A program made the translations under genes and the position numbers. Of a stretch of DNA of 64,000 nt, positions 26,175 through 38,358 are shown one piece after another. The notes under the pieces were generated by a model. That model ran no database searches, had not been told where the DNA came from, and was given only the letters and a program-made list of their open reading frames with translations. The DNA comes from Archaeoglobaceae archaeon (GTDB taxonomy: Archaea; Halobacteriota; Archaeoglobi; Archaeoglobales; Archaeoglobaceae), in assembly GCA_038734275.1 (NCBI GenBank), contig JAVYOO010000002.1, forward strand, positions 96,911 to 160,910. The letters are read 5' to 3'. Positions within the stretch are counted from its first letter, which is position 1. The number at the start of each line of letters is the position of its first letter.

Positions 26175-26906
26175 TTACTCTGCATTGAACCATTCATAAT
26201 CCAGCTTCCATTTGTGATAGTTGTAATCCAAGAAGTGCAGAACTCCGCTTGCAATTGTGGAAAGGAACAGATAGACGAAATCTTGAAATAGAAAAATCAA
26301 AAATATCCAAGGAAAAAGCAAAAGAAATATGTGAGTAATTTTAGCTTTTTCGTAGTTTTCTTCTAAATTTTCGGGCTTTTCAGGGTTTAAAAGCATTTTA
26401 AATGCCAATGCGGTTAGAAAACTGCAGGCAAATGAAACTTCGCTGGCATTTTTCCCTCTTTTTGTCTCTAAAACCAAGTTTTTAAAATCGTGTGGATAGC
26501 ATTTTGTCTCCTTTGCAATCTTTACTGCTTTGAGGTCGACTGAGAATTCAAAGCTTTCTCTTTCCTCATGCGCAGATTCTGAACGGTAGCTGAAGATCCA
26601 GAGTTTTTCTGTAGGATCAACTGCGTAATCTTGCAGGTAATGAATCGCCCTTCCAAGAGGTTCGTAGAAACTCTCTCCTCTCATATACTGTTTTCTCGCC
26701 CTTTTTAAGTGCTCCAGAGCGTAATCAATAGCCATTACATCGTGATGCGGAACTCTTCTTCTGTAAACTCTCCTTCTTCCAGAAGCCCAGTAGTAATCAG
26801 GATCTTTGTCTGGCAGAATGCTTGCTTGAGCTATCTCCCTGCAGTTTTTAAGCATGAAGTGTCTGCAAATCTCGGATGTAATCCTAATATGGTCTTTCCA
26901 TTTCAC
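26175..26906 (-). CDS. Putative zinc-dependent phospholipase C/nuclease-like protein with membrane anchor
   Basis: 243 residues. Histidines and aspartates are spaced as in zinc phospholipase C and S1/P1 nuclease folds: WKDHIRITSEIC near the start, RRVPHHDVMAIDYALEHL, GRAIHYLQDYAVDPTEKLW. The C-terminal part has two hydrophobic segments (THIFLLLFPWIFLIFLF and FVYLFLSTIASGVLHFL). The enzyme class is a guess from the histidine pattern; the topology is more certain. It ends 3 bases from the convergent acr3 stop. Confidence 0.45.
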   Translation of the reverse strand: MKWKDHIRITSEICRHFMLKNCREIAQASILPDKDPDYYWASGRRRVYRRRVPHHDVMAIDYALEHLKRARKQYMRGESFYEPLGRAIHYLQDYAVDPTEKLWIFSYRSESAHEERESFEFSVDLKAVKIAKETKCYPHDFKNLVLETKRGKNASEVSFACSFLTALAFKMLLNPEKPENLEENYEKAKITHIFLLLFPWIFLIFLFQDFVYLFLSTIASGVLHFLDYNYHKWKLDYEWFNAE

Positions 26907-26990
26907 ATAGAGAGTGGAGAAGGTAAGATATCTCGTTTACTGTGTGGTGTAAAGATAACTTTTTTAATCGTGTTAACTATAAAACCTAAA

Positions 26991-27063
26991 AGCCCCGTGG
27001 GGTAGTGGTCAATCCTGCCGGCCTTTGGAGCCGGTGACGCCGGTTCGAATCCGGCCGGGGCTA
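26991..27063 (+). tRNA. tRNA-Gln (anticodon TTG)
   Basis: A full cloverleaf: acceptor AGCCCCG with CGGGGCT, D loop GGTAGTGGTC, anticodon stem CCGGC/GCCGG around the loop CTTTGGA, T arm GCCGGTTCGAATCCGGC, discriminator A. The anticodon TTG decodes CAA. No intron and no encoded CCA. Confidence 0.93.
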
Positions 27064-27207
27064 TCTTTTATGGTCTGGTTAATTTTAATTAATTGTTGTT
27101 GCTAATAAAGAGAGCTTAAGAGCCATACATTCCAATTTTTAAAACTATTTTTCATTAAATTAAACCTTAGATCAAAAACTATTTAAACATGAGATATTCC
27201 CAGAGTT

Positions 27208-29877
<2,670 letters not shown>

Positions 29878-29881
<4 letters not shown>

Positions 29882-30471
29882 TTGATCCACGTCCATTTAC
29901 CTTCTTGAACGTAAACAAGCCTTGTTGCAATCTTACATAGCAAATCGCCTATTCTCTCCACGTGTCTTACTGCAAGAACCTCTTCAACACACCTAAAGTT
30001 CTTTTCAATGTCTTCAAGAAGTTGGATGTATAGATCGTCCACTTTATCGTCGAGGCTGATCATTCTGTCCTTCAGGTTTTCTATATTGCTGAAGCCTTCC
30101 TTAACGACGTCAAACATCTCAAGAAGTGGCTTTTCTGCTTCAAATATTTTCTCCCTTAGCTCGCACTCATAAAGCGAGATCTCCTGTGCAAGATCCACAA
30201 TCCTCTCATAGGCTGAGGAGATCCTGATCATTCCGAGGGCAAATCTCATGTCCTTAGCCATTGGTTGAAAACGAATTATGAAGTGCGAGCACTCATCATG
30301 AATCCTTGCCTCAAGCTCATCGCTTCTTTCTTCTAATGCAGAGATCTCTCTTACAAGAGTCCTGTCGTTTTTATGCGACTTAAAGCAAAGCTCCACCGCT
30401 TTTTTGGCTAACTCATGCAAAACCAAGACTTCCTCACTTATACGCCTGATCTCATTTTCTATTAGCTTCAT
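29878..30471 (-). CDS. phoU: Phosphate signalling protein PhoU
   Basis: 197 residues, all-helical, two PhoU repeats. The metal-binding sequences are [16 protein letters not shown] in the first repeat and [17 protein letters not shown] in the second. It modulates Pst activity. Its start overlaps pstB by 4 bases and its stop overlaps the arsC-like gene. Confidence 0.92.
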
Positions 30472-31217
30472 CCTATCCTCCCCGTCACGTATTTTTCAGT
30501 AAGTTCATTTTTCGGCTTTTCAAAGATCTCGTTAACGTCTCCAACTTCCACAACTTTTCCCAAATACAGAAAGGCAACCTGATCCGCTATTCTTGCAGCC
30601 TGAGCGGGAGAGTGCGTTACAATCACTATTGTGTATTCCTTCTTCAGCTCTTGGATCAGATCCTCGATCTTACTCGCAGCGATCGGATCAAGGTTTGCGG
30701 TTGGCTCGTCCATTAGCAAAACTTTTGGCTTCAATGCTAAAGCTCTTGCTATGCAAAGTCTCTGCATCTGACCACCACTCAGCTGATTTGCCTTATTTTT
30801 AAGTCGATCCTTCACTTCATCCCATAGCACTGCCTTTTTCAAAGCCCATTCCACAATATCGTTAACTTCCTTTCCCTTGGCAATTCTGTTGCATTTAACC
30901 GCAAAGGCAATGTTGTCATAGATGCTCATGTGCGGAAACGGATTTGGATGCTGAAACACCATCCCGACTTCCCTTCTAAGCCTTGTTAGATCCATTTTAA
31001 AAATGCTCTGTCCAAAAAGCTTGATCTCGCCACGAATTTTGACGTTGTCATTGAGCTCGATCAGCCTATTAATTGCCTTTAGCAAAGTCGACTTTCCACA
31101 GCCTGAAGGACCCATTATTGCGAAGCAAATTCTTTCGGGTATGCTCAGATCAACTCCCTTAAGCACTTCAAGGTTCCCATAACTAATCTTAAGCCCTTCT
31201 ATCTCCACAGCGTTCAC
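30468..31217 (-). CDS. pstB: Phosphate ABC transporter ATP-binding protein PstB
   Basis: 249 residues with Walker [10 protein letters not shown] near 35-43, Q-loop [16 protein letters not shown] typical for PstB, signature [15 protein letters not shown] and Walker [14 protein letters not shown]. It energises phosphate import through PstC and PstA. Four-base overlaps join it to pstA and phoU. Confidence 0.96.
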   Translation of the reverse strand: MNAVEIEGLKISYGNLEVLKGVDLSIPERICFAIMGPSGCGKSTLLKAINRLIELNDNVKIRGEIKLFGQSIFKMDLTRLRREVGMVFQHPNPFPHMSIYDNIAFAVKCNRIAKGKEVNDIVEWALKKAVLWDEVKDRLKNKANQLSGGQMQRLCIARALALKPKVLLMDEPTANLDPIAASKIEDLIQELKKEYTIVIVTHSPAQAARIADQVAFLYLGKVVEVGDVNEIFEKPKNELTEKYVTGRIG

Positions 31218-32041
31218 GTTCTCACCATGCTAAGCCTTATTGGTAAAAATACCGCTAAAAAGAAGAGCATTAAAACGAGTGCAGCTCCCCATGCGATCTC
31301 GTGGTAGTTGGCATAGGGTTGCTGAACCAAGTAATAGATCCAGAGTGGTATGGCTCCAACTGGCTCAAGAACTCCGCCTGTGCTTCTCCATGCATTGCCA
31401 GCGGTGAAGATCAGTGGAGCTGTTTCCCCTGAGACCTTTGCCATTCCAATGAGCAACCCTGTGATCACACCCTTCTTTGCAATCTTTAGCGTTATGGAGA
31501 AAACAACCCTAACTTTTCTCAATCCCAATGCGTAAGCCCCCTCTTTATACTGCGCTGGCACACTCCGCATAGCTTGCTCAGTATAAGTTGCAACATAGGG
31601 GAGCATGACGATCATGAGAGCAAATGCTCCCGCCAAGGCTGAAAAACTGCCTATTGGCATTACTAAGATCGCCATCACAAAAAGCCCGACAAGGATCGTT
31701 GGAAACTCGAGCATGATCAGCAAAAGGGATCTTGTAGCCCTGCTGAGAGCATTGTTCGGATATTCCGCAACGAAGATCCCCGCAAGAACCGCCAATGGGA
31801 TTCCCATTAGCGAAGCAAGAAAGACCATCATAAATGTGCCGTAGATTGCGGGAAAAATACCCCCTCCCTCTCTATTCGGTGCAGGAAGAGTTTCTGTTAG
31901 GAACGCGAGTCCGTATTTCAGTAGCACAGGGATTCCATTTGCGAAAACGCTGAAGAGTATATGGAAGAGCGGGAGAATTACCAAAAAGGCTGAAAGTATT
32001 AGATATATAACAAAAACTTTGTTTTTCAGTTCTCTAAGCAT
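31214..32041 (-). CDS. pstA: Phosphate ABC transporter permease PstA
   Basis: 275 residues, six predicted helices, with the coupling-loop region [35 protein letters not shown]. It carries [21 protein letters not shown], a segment shared by PstA proteins. Its start lies 8 bases inside the end of pstC, so the permease subunits are translated in a coupled way. Confidence 0.94.
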   Translation of the reverse strand: MLRELKNKVFVIYLILSAFLVILPLFHILFSVFANGIPVLLKYGLAFLTETLPAPNREGGGIFPAIYGTFMMVFLASLMGIPLAVLAGIFVAEYPNNALSRATRSLLLIMLEFPTILVGLFVMAILVMPIGSFSALAGAFALMIVMLPYVATYTEQAMRSVPAQYKEGAYALGLRKVRVVFSITLKIAKKGVITGLLIGMAKVSGETAPLIFTAGNAWRSTGGVLEPVGAIPLWIYYLVQQPYANYHEIAWGAALVLMLFFLAVFLPIRLSMVRT

Positions 32042-32933
32042 ATCCCCACCTCTTCAAAACAATTAGCCCCGCTATGTTAACTATCAGCCCGATCGTAAAT
32101 AAAGCAAGCCCCGCAGAGAAAAGAGCGGAAGGCATGAGTTTGTAAGCGAAAGCATTGCCAAATTGATTTGCTATTAGCGAAGAGATCGTGTATCCGGGAG
32201 CGAAAAGGCTCGCATCGATGTTGAATGCATTTCCGATCACAAGGCTCACCGCTACCGTTTCTCCAACCGCTCTTCCAAATGCCAAAAGCGTTCCCGCAAT
32301 GATTGCGGGCTTTATGTAGTTCAAAAGAACTTTCGTCGCTTCAAACCTTGTTAAGCCAAGTGAATAAACCGCTTCTCTGTAAATGTTGGGGATCGCCATA
32401 TAGGCTTCTCTTATTAGCGAAGTTGCGAATGGTGTGACCATTATTGCAAGCAATACCCCAGCGGAAAGATAACTGAAACCTGTCGGATTGTAGTATGAAA
32501 AAAGTGGAATAAATGAGAAATGTCCATGGAGAAACTTCATGATCTCTGCCAAAGTCGGAACGAGAACGAAGACCCCCCATATGCCATACAAGATCGTTGG
32601 AAGTCCCGCCATTATGTCTGTCGGGATTATGAGCAATTCTTTAAGCCGTCTTGGCATAAGATCCGCTACAAAAACTGCAAGACCAATCGAGATTGGCAGA
32701 GAGATCGTTATTGCAATTGTTGAAATGTAAATTGTGCCATAGATCGCAGAGAGTATTCCGTAAAACTCTTCTTCAGCAACCTCGCTCGCTTTCCAGATGT
32801 TTGTTGTGTAGATCGCAACCCCTTCGTGTTGAAAGATTGGAATTGAATTTAAGGTGAAAACAAGGAGCATGAGAATGATTATACCGAAAACTAAACCAAC
32901 TACGGGCAACAAAAAAATTTTGAATTGATCCAT
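32034..32933 (-). CDS. pstC: Phosphate ABC transporter permease PstC
   Basis: 299 residues, six helices. Marks include EEFYGILSAIYGTIYISTIAI, the region LPTILYGIWGVFVLVP, and the coupling loop YREAVYSLGLTRFEATKVLLNYIKPAIIAGTLLAFGRAVGET. Its ATG touches the stop of pstS. Confidence 0.94.
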   Translation of the reverse strand: MDQFKIFLLPVVGLVFGIIILMLLVFTLNSIPIFQHEGVAIYTTNIWKASEVAEEEFYGILSAIYGTIYISTIAITISLPISIGLAVFVADLMPRRLKELLIIPTDIMAGLPTILYGIWGVFVLVPTLAEIMKFLHGHFSFIPLFSYYNPTGFSYLSAGVLLAIMVTPFATSLIREAYMAIPNIYREAVYSLGLTRFEATKVLLNYIKPAIIAGTLLAFGRAVGETVAVSLVIGNAFNIDASLFAPGYTISSLIANQFGNAFAYKLMPSALFSAGLALFTIGLIVNIAGLIVLKRWGYA

Positions 32934-34000
32934 TACTCACCTCTTATACTCTCGACCGCTTTAAGCCCAAGCTCGGCAATTTCCTTTGGCAGAGGAGCAT
33001 AGCCCTCTATTATGTGCTTCTGCCCTTCCGTGAGAACCCATTTCCAGAAGCTCTTGATCGCCTGAGCTTCATTCTGCGGATAGCTTTGCCATAGTAGAAC
33101 GTGGCTGAATGAAACTATCGGATACGAATTTTTGCCTCTTGCATTCAGGAATTGCTTGGGATCCTCCTTATACCCTTCCTTTGGATCTGGAACATAAGCT
33201 GAGCTTGCAGAAATTGCGGAGCTTATTGTTTCTGCATTTGCCTTTACAAAGTTACCTTCCGCGTTCTTAAGACTAATCATTTTGAAGTTCTCATGCAATG
33301 CGTAGGCAAGCTCCACGTAAGCAATGCTATTCGAAATCTGCTTGAACATCGCTGAAACCCCCTCATTACCCTTTCCACCAAAACCTCTGCCAATCTTGTC
33401 AACAGGCCATTCAACAAGCTTGCCCGCTCCAACCTTTTCTTTGAAGTCTTTGCTTACAAGTGAGAGATAAGTTGTAAACACTTCGGTAGTTCCGCTTGAA
33501 TCGCTTCTGTGAATCACTATGATCTTCTCGTGAGGCAAGTTTGCATTAGGATTCAAGGCTTTTATTGCCTGATCATCCCAGAACTCTATTTCGCCCATGA
33601 AGATCTTTGCAAGCGTTTCACCATCGAGCTTTAGCTCATCCACTGGTAGATTGTAAACTACAACAACCGCACCTACAATGAATGGAAACTGCAACGGTTC
33701 GCCAAGCTTTTTGAACTCGATCCATTCTGACTCCTTTGCAGGCGGATCTGTGCAGGCAAAATGAACAAGCTTCGACTTGAAGTCATTTATGCCCGCTCCG
33801 GAGCCTTTGCTTGCATACTCAACGATCACGTTTTTATTAACCTTGCTGAACTCGTAGATCCAGTTCTCGATCTGTGGTGCGGGAAAGCTTGCTCCACTGC
33901 CGTAGATCTTTATCTGCTCCTTTGCTACATCTTGCTCTGAAACACAACCGAGCAAAAATACTGCAAACAAAATTCCTGAAACTGCTATCCATTTCTTCAT
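32933..34000 (-). CDS. pstS: Phosphate-binding lipoprotein PstS
   Basis: 355 residues from ATG 34000. The signal peptide starts MKKWIAVSGILFAVFLLGC with lipobox LLGC ending in Cys19, so the protein is tethered outside the membrane. Phosphate-binding loops are visible as SGASFPAP, YASKGSGAGI and RSDSSGTTEVFT. A 16-codon upstream extension (to 34048) would destroy the signal peptide and was rejected. It heads the six-gene pst operon; about 110 bases of AT-rich promoter DNA separate it from the divergent regulator. Confidence 0.93.
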   Translation of the reverse strand: MKKWIAVSGILFAVFLLGCVSEQDVAKEQIKIYGSGASFPAPQIENWIYEFSKVNKNVIVEYASKGSGAGINDFKSKLVHFACTDPPAKESEWIEFKKLGEPLQFPFIVGAVVVVYNLPVDELKLDGETLAKIFMGEIEFWDDQAIKALNPNANLPHEKIIVIHRSDSSGTTEVFTTYLSLVSKDFKEKVGAGKLVEWPVDKIGRGFGGKGNEGVSAMFKQISNSIAYVELAYALHENFKMISLKNAEGNFVKANAETISSAISASSAYVPDPKEGYKEDPKQFLNARGKNSYPIVSFSHVLLWQSYPQNEAQAIKSFWKWVLTEGQKHIIEGYAPLPKEIAELGLKAVESIRGE

Positions 34001-34113
34001 TCCGATCACATGAGAATATACACTTTGCAATTTATATTTTTTATCCATATATTTTAAGTAAGGTATATATGGGTATATAGCAAAAGTATTTTAAAGATCC
34101 AACCACTTAGCTC

Positions 34114-35049
34114 ATGGAACCGAGAAAGATCTTCAAAAGTGGAAAAGGAAGCTATATTCTTACCTTGCCAAAAGACTGGGTTCTGAAGAATGGCTTAAAA
34201 GACGGAGACTACCTTTATCTGGATTACTCGGGTGAAAAGATCATTATTTTGCCAAAAGAAACGGGTAAGAAGACAGTTTTTTTGGATCTAAACGATCTAA
34301 GCTTTGATAGAGTCCTTAGGAGGATCGTTGCCCACTACCTCGCGAACTACGACGTCGTAAGGGTTAAGGTGAACACTGAAGAGCAAAGAAGGGCTTTAGC
34401 GTTTGCTTCGGATCTTTTGATTGGCATGGAAGTCATGGAAGACACTGGAGACGAGATGGAGCTAATGGCACATCTTGATCCCTCAAAGATCAATCTGAAC
34501 GAGATGGTGGAAAGGATCAGCAAAGTCGCTCTAAGCATGCTTTCAGACTTTATTAAGCTCTCTTCGGAAAAATTTGACAGAAAAATTGCAAGCTCGATCG
34601 CATTCAGAGAAGGTGAGGTGGATCGACTTTATCTGCTGATCTTGAGGCTTGCGGGTGATCAGAGATTTTTCAGATCATTTGTCAGGCATGTCGAAAGGAT
34701 CTCAGATCACGTTGAAAACATGACTGAAGCTATGCTTAAGCTTGGAAAATGTTACAAAGAATTTTCTGCTCTTAAAGAGGTTTACGAAGTTCTCAAGCAG
34801 TCATTGATGGCTTTTATGAAGATTGAAATCGAGATGGCAGAAGAAGTTCTCGATAAAATAGCAGATCTGAAGAAAGAGTTTGCAAAACTGCAGGAAGAAC
34901 TGCTGAAATACCCAAAAGAGGAAATGATCTATCTTAAGACGATCTTCGACAGCACGATCAGAATTCTCGCCTACTCTTCAGACATTGCTGAGGCAACGAT
35001 AGATCGAAGCATTGCGGAAGCCTATCTCCAGACAAAGAGGATCGAGTAG
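34114..35049 (+). CDS. AbrB-PhoU-PhoU phosphate regulator
   Basis: 311 residues. The first 45 form an AbrB-like DNA-binding fold (RKIFKSGKGSYILTLPKDWVLKNGLKDGDYLYLDY). Two PhoU-like helical repeats follow (about 90-200 and 205-305) with REGEVDRLYLLILRL. This architecture is an archaeal phosphate regulator. It is divergent from pstS and likely controls the pst promoter region. Its last 28 bases overlap the end of the convergent cbiE. A TATA-like TATTTTAAAG lies about 25 bases upstream of ATG 34114. Confidence 0.85.
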   Translation: MEPRKIFKSGKGSYILTLPKDWVLKNGLKDGDYLYLDYSGEKIIILPKETGKKTVFLDLNDLSFDRVLRRIVAHYLANYDVVRVKVNTEEQRRALAFASDLLIGMEVMEDTGDEMELMAHLDPSKINLNEMVERISKVALSMLSDFIKLSSEKFDRKIASSIAFREGEVDRLYLLILRLAGDQRFFRSFVRHVERISDHVENMTEAMLKLGKCYKEFSALKEVYEVLKQSLMAFMKIEIEMAEEVLDKIADLKKEFAKLQEELLKYPKEEMIYLKTIFDSTIRILAYSSDIAEATIDRSIAEAYLQTKRIE

Positions 35050-35576
35050 TCGGAAGAGATCTTGATCTCGTTCGCCTTTCCAATTAGGATCTTTTCATTT
35101 CCGCAAATGTTCTCAAGCAACGCAACTCTTCTGGTTCCAAAAATGCTTGGATCAAATTTTTTGTCCGCAAGAATGAGCAGATTTCTCTTTTCGATCAGCT
35201 CGAGCTCTTTCTCAGCATTTCTCGCATGAGCGTCGATCACGATTGCGTTGCACAAGTCCTCGCCAAGCCTTGCAAGAGCCATCTGAACGCTCGAAATACC
35301 GGGCTCAATGTTGCCTTTAAGCTTTGTTCCAAGCCCAGCAACCATAGGATCGCCAGTGGAGAGAACTACAACCTTTTTCTGCTTTGCTAAGCTTTCTATT
35401 TCCCCATAGATCCTTTCATCAAACTTATTAAGCTCGTGAAATTCGCCTGAAATGAATTTCGAGGCAAGTTGAAGAGCCCTTTTGCTCCCAAAAACAACCT
35501 CAGCCTGACTTATAAGCTTAGAAGCTCTTTCCGTGATCTGTCCTTCACAAATTCCAACCCCAACAATGTTCAGCAA
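35022..35576 (-). CDS. cbiE: Cobalt-precorrin-7 C5-methyltransferase CbiE
   Basis: 184 residues, single tetrapyrrole methylase domain: NIVGVGICEGQITERASKLI at the start, then EVVFGSKRAL and LSTGDPMVAGLG with the SAM-binding GDP loop. It methylates C5 in the anaerobic route; C15 methylation is by the separate CbiT here. It is the last gene of the cbi run, with 7 bases overlapping cbiD. Shorter than bacterial CbiE (about 200) but complete. Confidence 0.87.
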   Translation of the reverse strand: MLNIVGVGICEGQITERASKLISQAEVVFGSKRALQLASKFISGEFHELNKFDERIYGEIESLAKQKKVVVLSTGDPMVAGLGTKLKGNIEPGISSVQMALARLGEDLCNAIVIDAHARNAEKELELIEKRNLLILADKKFDPSIFGTRRVALLENICGNEKILIGKANEIKISSDYSILFVWR

Positions 35577-36397
35577 ATTACCACCTCAATAACATTTCCC
35601 AACTTCTTTGCAGAATTCAAAACCTCCATTTGCTCAGAAGAACCAAAAACGTGCTTCAGCAATCCGGGCTTTCCAACAATTATTATTTCGCCGGAATGAG
35701 CTGAAATGACTTCCTTCAAATGGACTCCAAATACGAATGGCTGAAATTCTGGAAATTTCTCCTTTGCGATCTTCCAGCTCTCTCTGCCAGTTGTTATTGC
35801 GATCTTTTCATACCTCTTTGCGATCTCAATCTTCGTCCTCAGAAGCTCCTCGCACCATGGCTCAACAAAGCCAGTGGTGCCAAGAATTGCAATTCCATTC
35901 AGCTTCTCACTCTTCTGCTTATAATCCGCTTCCACCAGAACTCCACCCTTAAAATCGAAAAGCTCGCAGGCTCTCTTATAATTCATAAGCATTTGCCCCA
36001 TCGCGGATCTGCTCACAACATAATCACCATTCTTTGCAATTCCAGAGCCAAATTTTATTCCGAACTCTTCAATAAGCCTTGCTTTAAAGGCAACTCCGTT
36101 AGTAACGTCAAAAGCGTGATCTCCAGAGAATTTCACAGCAGTAGCAAAGCCTTTCTTGGCTATCACTGGCACTTCAACATCGATCCCCACAGGGGTTTTT
36201 ACCTTCACTTTCTCCAGATCCTCGTAAAGTGAGGCTATTGAGGCAACTATTGAAGCACTGGCGGTCGTTCCAGTTGTGATCCCACGCCTTAGCCAGCCGT
36301 TCGGAGTCAAAATATAGAGACCACTCCTGATCCTCTTCTCCACTCCTCTTCTAAGCCACTCTTTCGGATACTCGTAGAGCTCAATCGGATCTCGCAT
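35570..36397 (-). CDS. cbiD: Cobalt-precorrin-5B C1-methyltransferase CbiD
   Basis: 275 residues with the CbiD opening LRRGITTGTTASASIVAS, VKTPVGIDVEVPV, and GDHAFDVTNGVAF, and the C-terminal SAM region AITTGRESWKIAKEKFP. CbiD is a C1 methylase of the anaerobic pathway, without relation to the other Cbi methylases. The protein is shorter than the usual 350-370, so the C-terminus may be trimmed. It overlaps cbiHC by 17 bases. Confidence 0.88.
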   Translation of the reverse strand: MRDPIELYEYPKEWLRRGVEKRIRSGLYILTPNGWLRRGITTGTTASASIVASIASLYEDLEKVKVKTPVGIDVEVPVIAKKGFATAVKFSGDHAFDVTNGVAFKARLIEEFGIKFGSGIAKNGDYVVSRSAMGQMLMNYKRACELFDFKGGVLVEADYKQKSEKLNGIAILGTTGFVEPWCEELLRTKIEIAKRYEKIAITTGRESWKIAKEKFPEFQPFVFGVHLKEVISAHSGEIIIVGKPGLLKHVFGSSEQMEVLNSAKKLGNVIEVVIC

Positions 36398-37688
36398 GCT
36401 CGATCAGGCAGTTGAGAATTGCTGTGCAGACTCCACTGCCACCTTTGGTTCCGACTGTTGTGATTGATGGCAGATCGAGTTTTCTGATCATCTCCTTCGA
36501 CTCACTTGCTCCCACAAAGCCCACAGGAGTTGCAACGACAAATGCGGGCTTGTGCTCTTCAGCGATCTCGCACAGTGCCATTGCAGAGCTTGGGGCATTT
36601 CCGATCCCTACGATCGCCCCTTCTATCTCCTTTGCCAAATTCAGAATTCCTTCAGCGGTTCTTGTTCTTTCACTGCCTTTTGCAAAGCTTACAGCAGAAA
36701 TTGCTTCAGCTCTAAGCCCCGCTTTTACCATTTCGACGTCGACTATGATCTTTGCCCCTTCTCGCAAAGCCTTAACAGCTTCATCAGGATCTCCCTTGAA
36801 GACTATTAGATCTTTGTAGCTTAAGTCCCCAGTCGCCATCACCGCCCTTCTGACGATCTCTTCCTTCAGCGTATCTCCCGGAATAAAATTCCTGAGAATT
36901 TCTGCACTCTGCTCCGCAATTTCTATAGCCTTCTTTGTCTTGGCTCCAACTTCGTATTTCATGCTGTAGCCTCTTGGTGTGAGCATTCTCTTGTCTGTTG
37001 CCACGGTTTCTGAGCTTGAAATGATCAGAATTGTGCTCATGTCAACTTCTTCCGTGTTAAGCTCGCTCAAATTCTTTATTTTGACTTCTTCGCCCTCTCT
37101 GTATGCATTTCTTACAATCGCAACCTTAACGTTTCCTCGCTCAGAAAATACAATTTCAAGGGCTTTTTTCAGATTATCCGCCCTTTTAAGGCTTGAAGGA
37201 TTGTAGATCGCTATGGGGACATCGCTTCTGAGCATAACCCTCAGTTTGTGTTCAATCTTCCCCCAGTCCACGAGCTGATCGCTCAGGCTTAATACCGCAT
37301 GATCTCCGCTAACCGCACAGCCCAAAAGAGAGTTTGCAGCATTTAAAGCGGTAATACCCGGGATGATCTCGTAATCGATCTCGATCGAATTCGTTGCTAT
37401 GAACTCTTCAACAAGCGAAGCTATCCCGTAGATGCAAGGATCTCCACCACTTACCAAGCAGACCTTTTTATCCTTAGCAAGCTCAATCGCCTTTTTAACC
37501 CTGTCAAGCTCTTTTCTCATTGCACTCTCTATGATCTCACCTTTAACGAGATCTTTAATGAGTTCAATGTATCTTCTATGTCCAATTACCACGTCAGCAT
37601 TTTTAAGAGCTTCATAAGCCTTCAGAGTTAGCAGTTCCTTGCTTCCCGGACCTATTCCAACAACGTAAAGCTTACCTTGCGACTGCAA
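36381..37688 (-). CDS. cbiHC: CbiH-CbiC fusion: C17-methyltransferase and precorrin-8X methylmutase
   Basis: 435 residues from a TTG at 37688, 6 bases after GGAGGTG. Residues 5-240 are a CobJ/CbiH methylase: KLYVVGIGPGSKELLTLKAYEAL, LVSGGDPCIYGIASL. Residues 250-435 are CbiC: EIVRRAVMATGDLSYKDLIVF, VDVEMVKAGLRAE, and ATPVGFVGASESKEMIRKLDLPSITTVGTKGGSGV. CbiH does ring contraction with C17 methylation and CbiC moves a methyl from C11 to C12. The two are non-consecutive steps, so the fusion is for co-expression or channelling across the pathway. No stop or shift separates the halves. Confidence 0.9.
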   Translation of the reverse strand: MQSQGKLYVVGIGPGSKELLTLKAYEALKNADVVIGHRRYIELIKDLVKGEIIESAMRKELDRVKKAIELAKDKKVCLVSGGDPCIYGIASLVEEFIATNSIEIDYEIIPGITALNAANSLLGCAVSGDHAVLSLSDQLVDWGKIEHKLRVMLRSDVPIAIYNPSSLKRADNLKKALEIVFSERGNVKVAIVRNAYREGEEVKIKNLSELNTEEVDMSTILIISSSETVATDKRMLTPRGYSMKYEVGAKTKKAIEIAEQSAEILRNFIPGDTLKEEIVRRAVMATGDLSYKDLIVFKGDPDEAVKALREGAKIIVDVEMVKAGLRAEAISAVSFAKGSERTRTAEGILNLAKEIEGAIVGIGNAPSSAMALCEIAEEHKPAFVVATPVGFVGASESKEMIRKLDLPSITTVGTKGGSGVCTAILNCLIEHARSD

Positions 37689-38358
37689 TCGTAACACCTC
37701 CAAAAACCTTCTTTGGCAAAATTAACTCCTTATTTTTTGAGTAGTAAAGTGCACAGGCTTCCGCAACATTTTTGAGCCCGATCTTTACCGCAGAAGTCTC
37801 TCTAACATTCATAGAATTTATAGTTTCTTCAGAAACAAATCCTGCTGGGAGCCCAAGGTATTCAACCGCTTTTCTGAATTCTGAATCCTTTTTCTTGATC
37901 ATGGCGGTTGCAACGATCTTAACATCCTTTAATGAAATTTTCAGAAGGTTAATTGCTTCATTTATCGCTTCAACTATCTCCTGAGAGCTTGAATTTTTTC
38001 TAAAGCCAACTCCTATGCTATAACCTTCCTCAAATTCCGCAGAAGTAGTGATCACCGCTTTCATTCCAAGCAATTCAAGTCTTTTTGCAACCTCATTTGC
38101 CCCTTCATGCCCTCCAAGAAGTGGGATCGCATAGCTGAGACTGGGATCAAGAACAACGATGGCAGGATCTTCAAATTTACTCTTGAGCTTACCGCAGAGT
38201 TTTCTAACAACAACTCCCGCGGGAGCTCTGAAAATGAGGACATCGTATTTTCCGAAATCGATCTCGTCATTCCAGAGCAATAGATCAGCCTTAAGAAGAT
38301 CTGCGACCTTCTTCATTCTTTCAAGATCTTTTTCAAAGCAAATTACCGCTATGAGTAT
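37672..38358 (-). CDS. cbiG: Cobalt-precorrin-5A hydrolase CbiG, probable non-standard start codon
   Basis: Opens the lactone ring and releases acetaldehyde in the anaerobic pathway. The body is typical: DVLIFRAPAGVVVR, VVLDPSLSYAIPLLGGHEGANEVA, and ATAMIKKKDSEFRKAVEYLGLPAGFVSEE. The first ATG is 38316, but 14 residues before it in frame (beginning LIAVICFEKDLER) match the usual first strand of CbiG. A strong GGAGGT at 38371-38366 precedes ATT 38361 (4-base gap) and ATA 38358 (7-base gap); no ATG, GTG or TTG is available. I give 38358 as the likely start. Confidence 0.8.
   Translation of the reverse strand: MLIAVICFEKDLERMKKVADLLKADLLLWNDEIDFGKYDVLIFRAPAGVVVRKLCGKLKSKFEDPAIVVLDPSLSYAIPLLGGHEGANEVAKRLELLGMKAVITTSAEFEEGYSIGVGFRKNSSSQEIVEAINEAINLLKISLKDVKIVATAMIKKKDSEFRKAVEYLGLPAGFVSEETINSMNVRETSAVKIGLKNVAEACALYYSKNKELILPKKVFGGVTIAVAR

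Noticed and set aside
26921-26936. Third copy of the 14-bp palindrome
   Set aside because: The match GTAAGATATCT stops after 11 bases and is no longer a full palindrome.
35720-36819. Long open frames on the plus strand opposite cbiD and cbiHC
   Set aside because: They lie fully opposite well-conserved cbi genes, have no ribosome sites or recognisable domains, and are shadows of codon usage.
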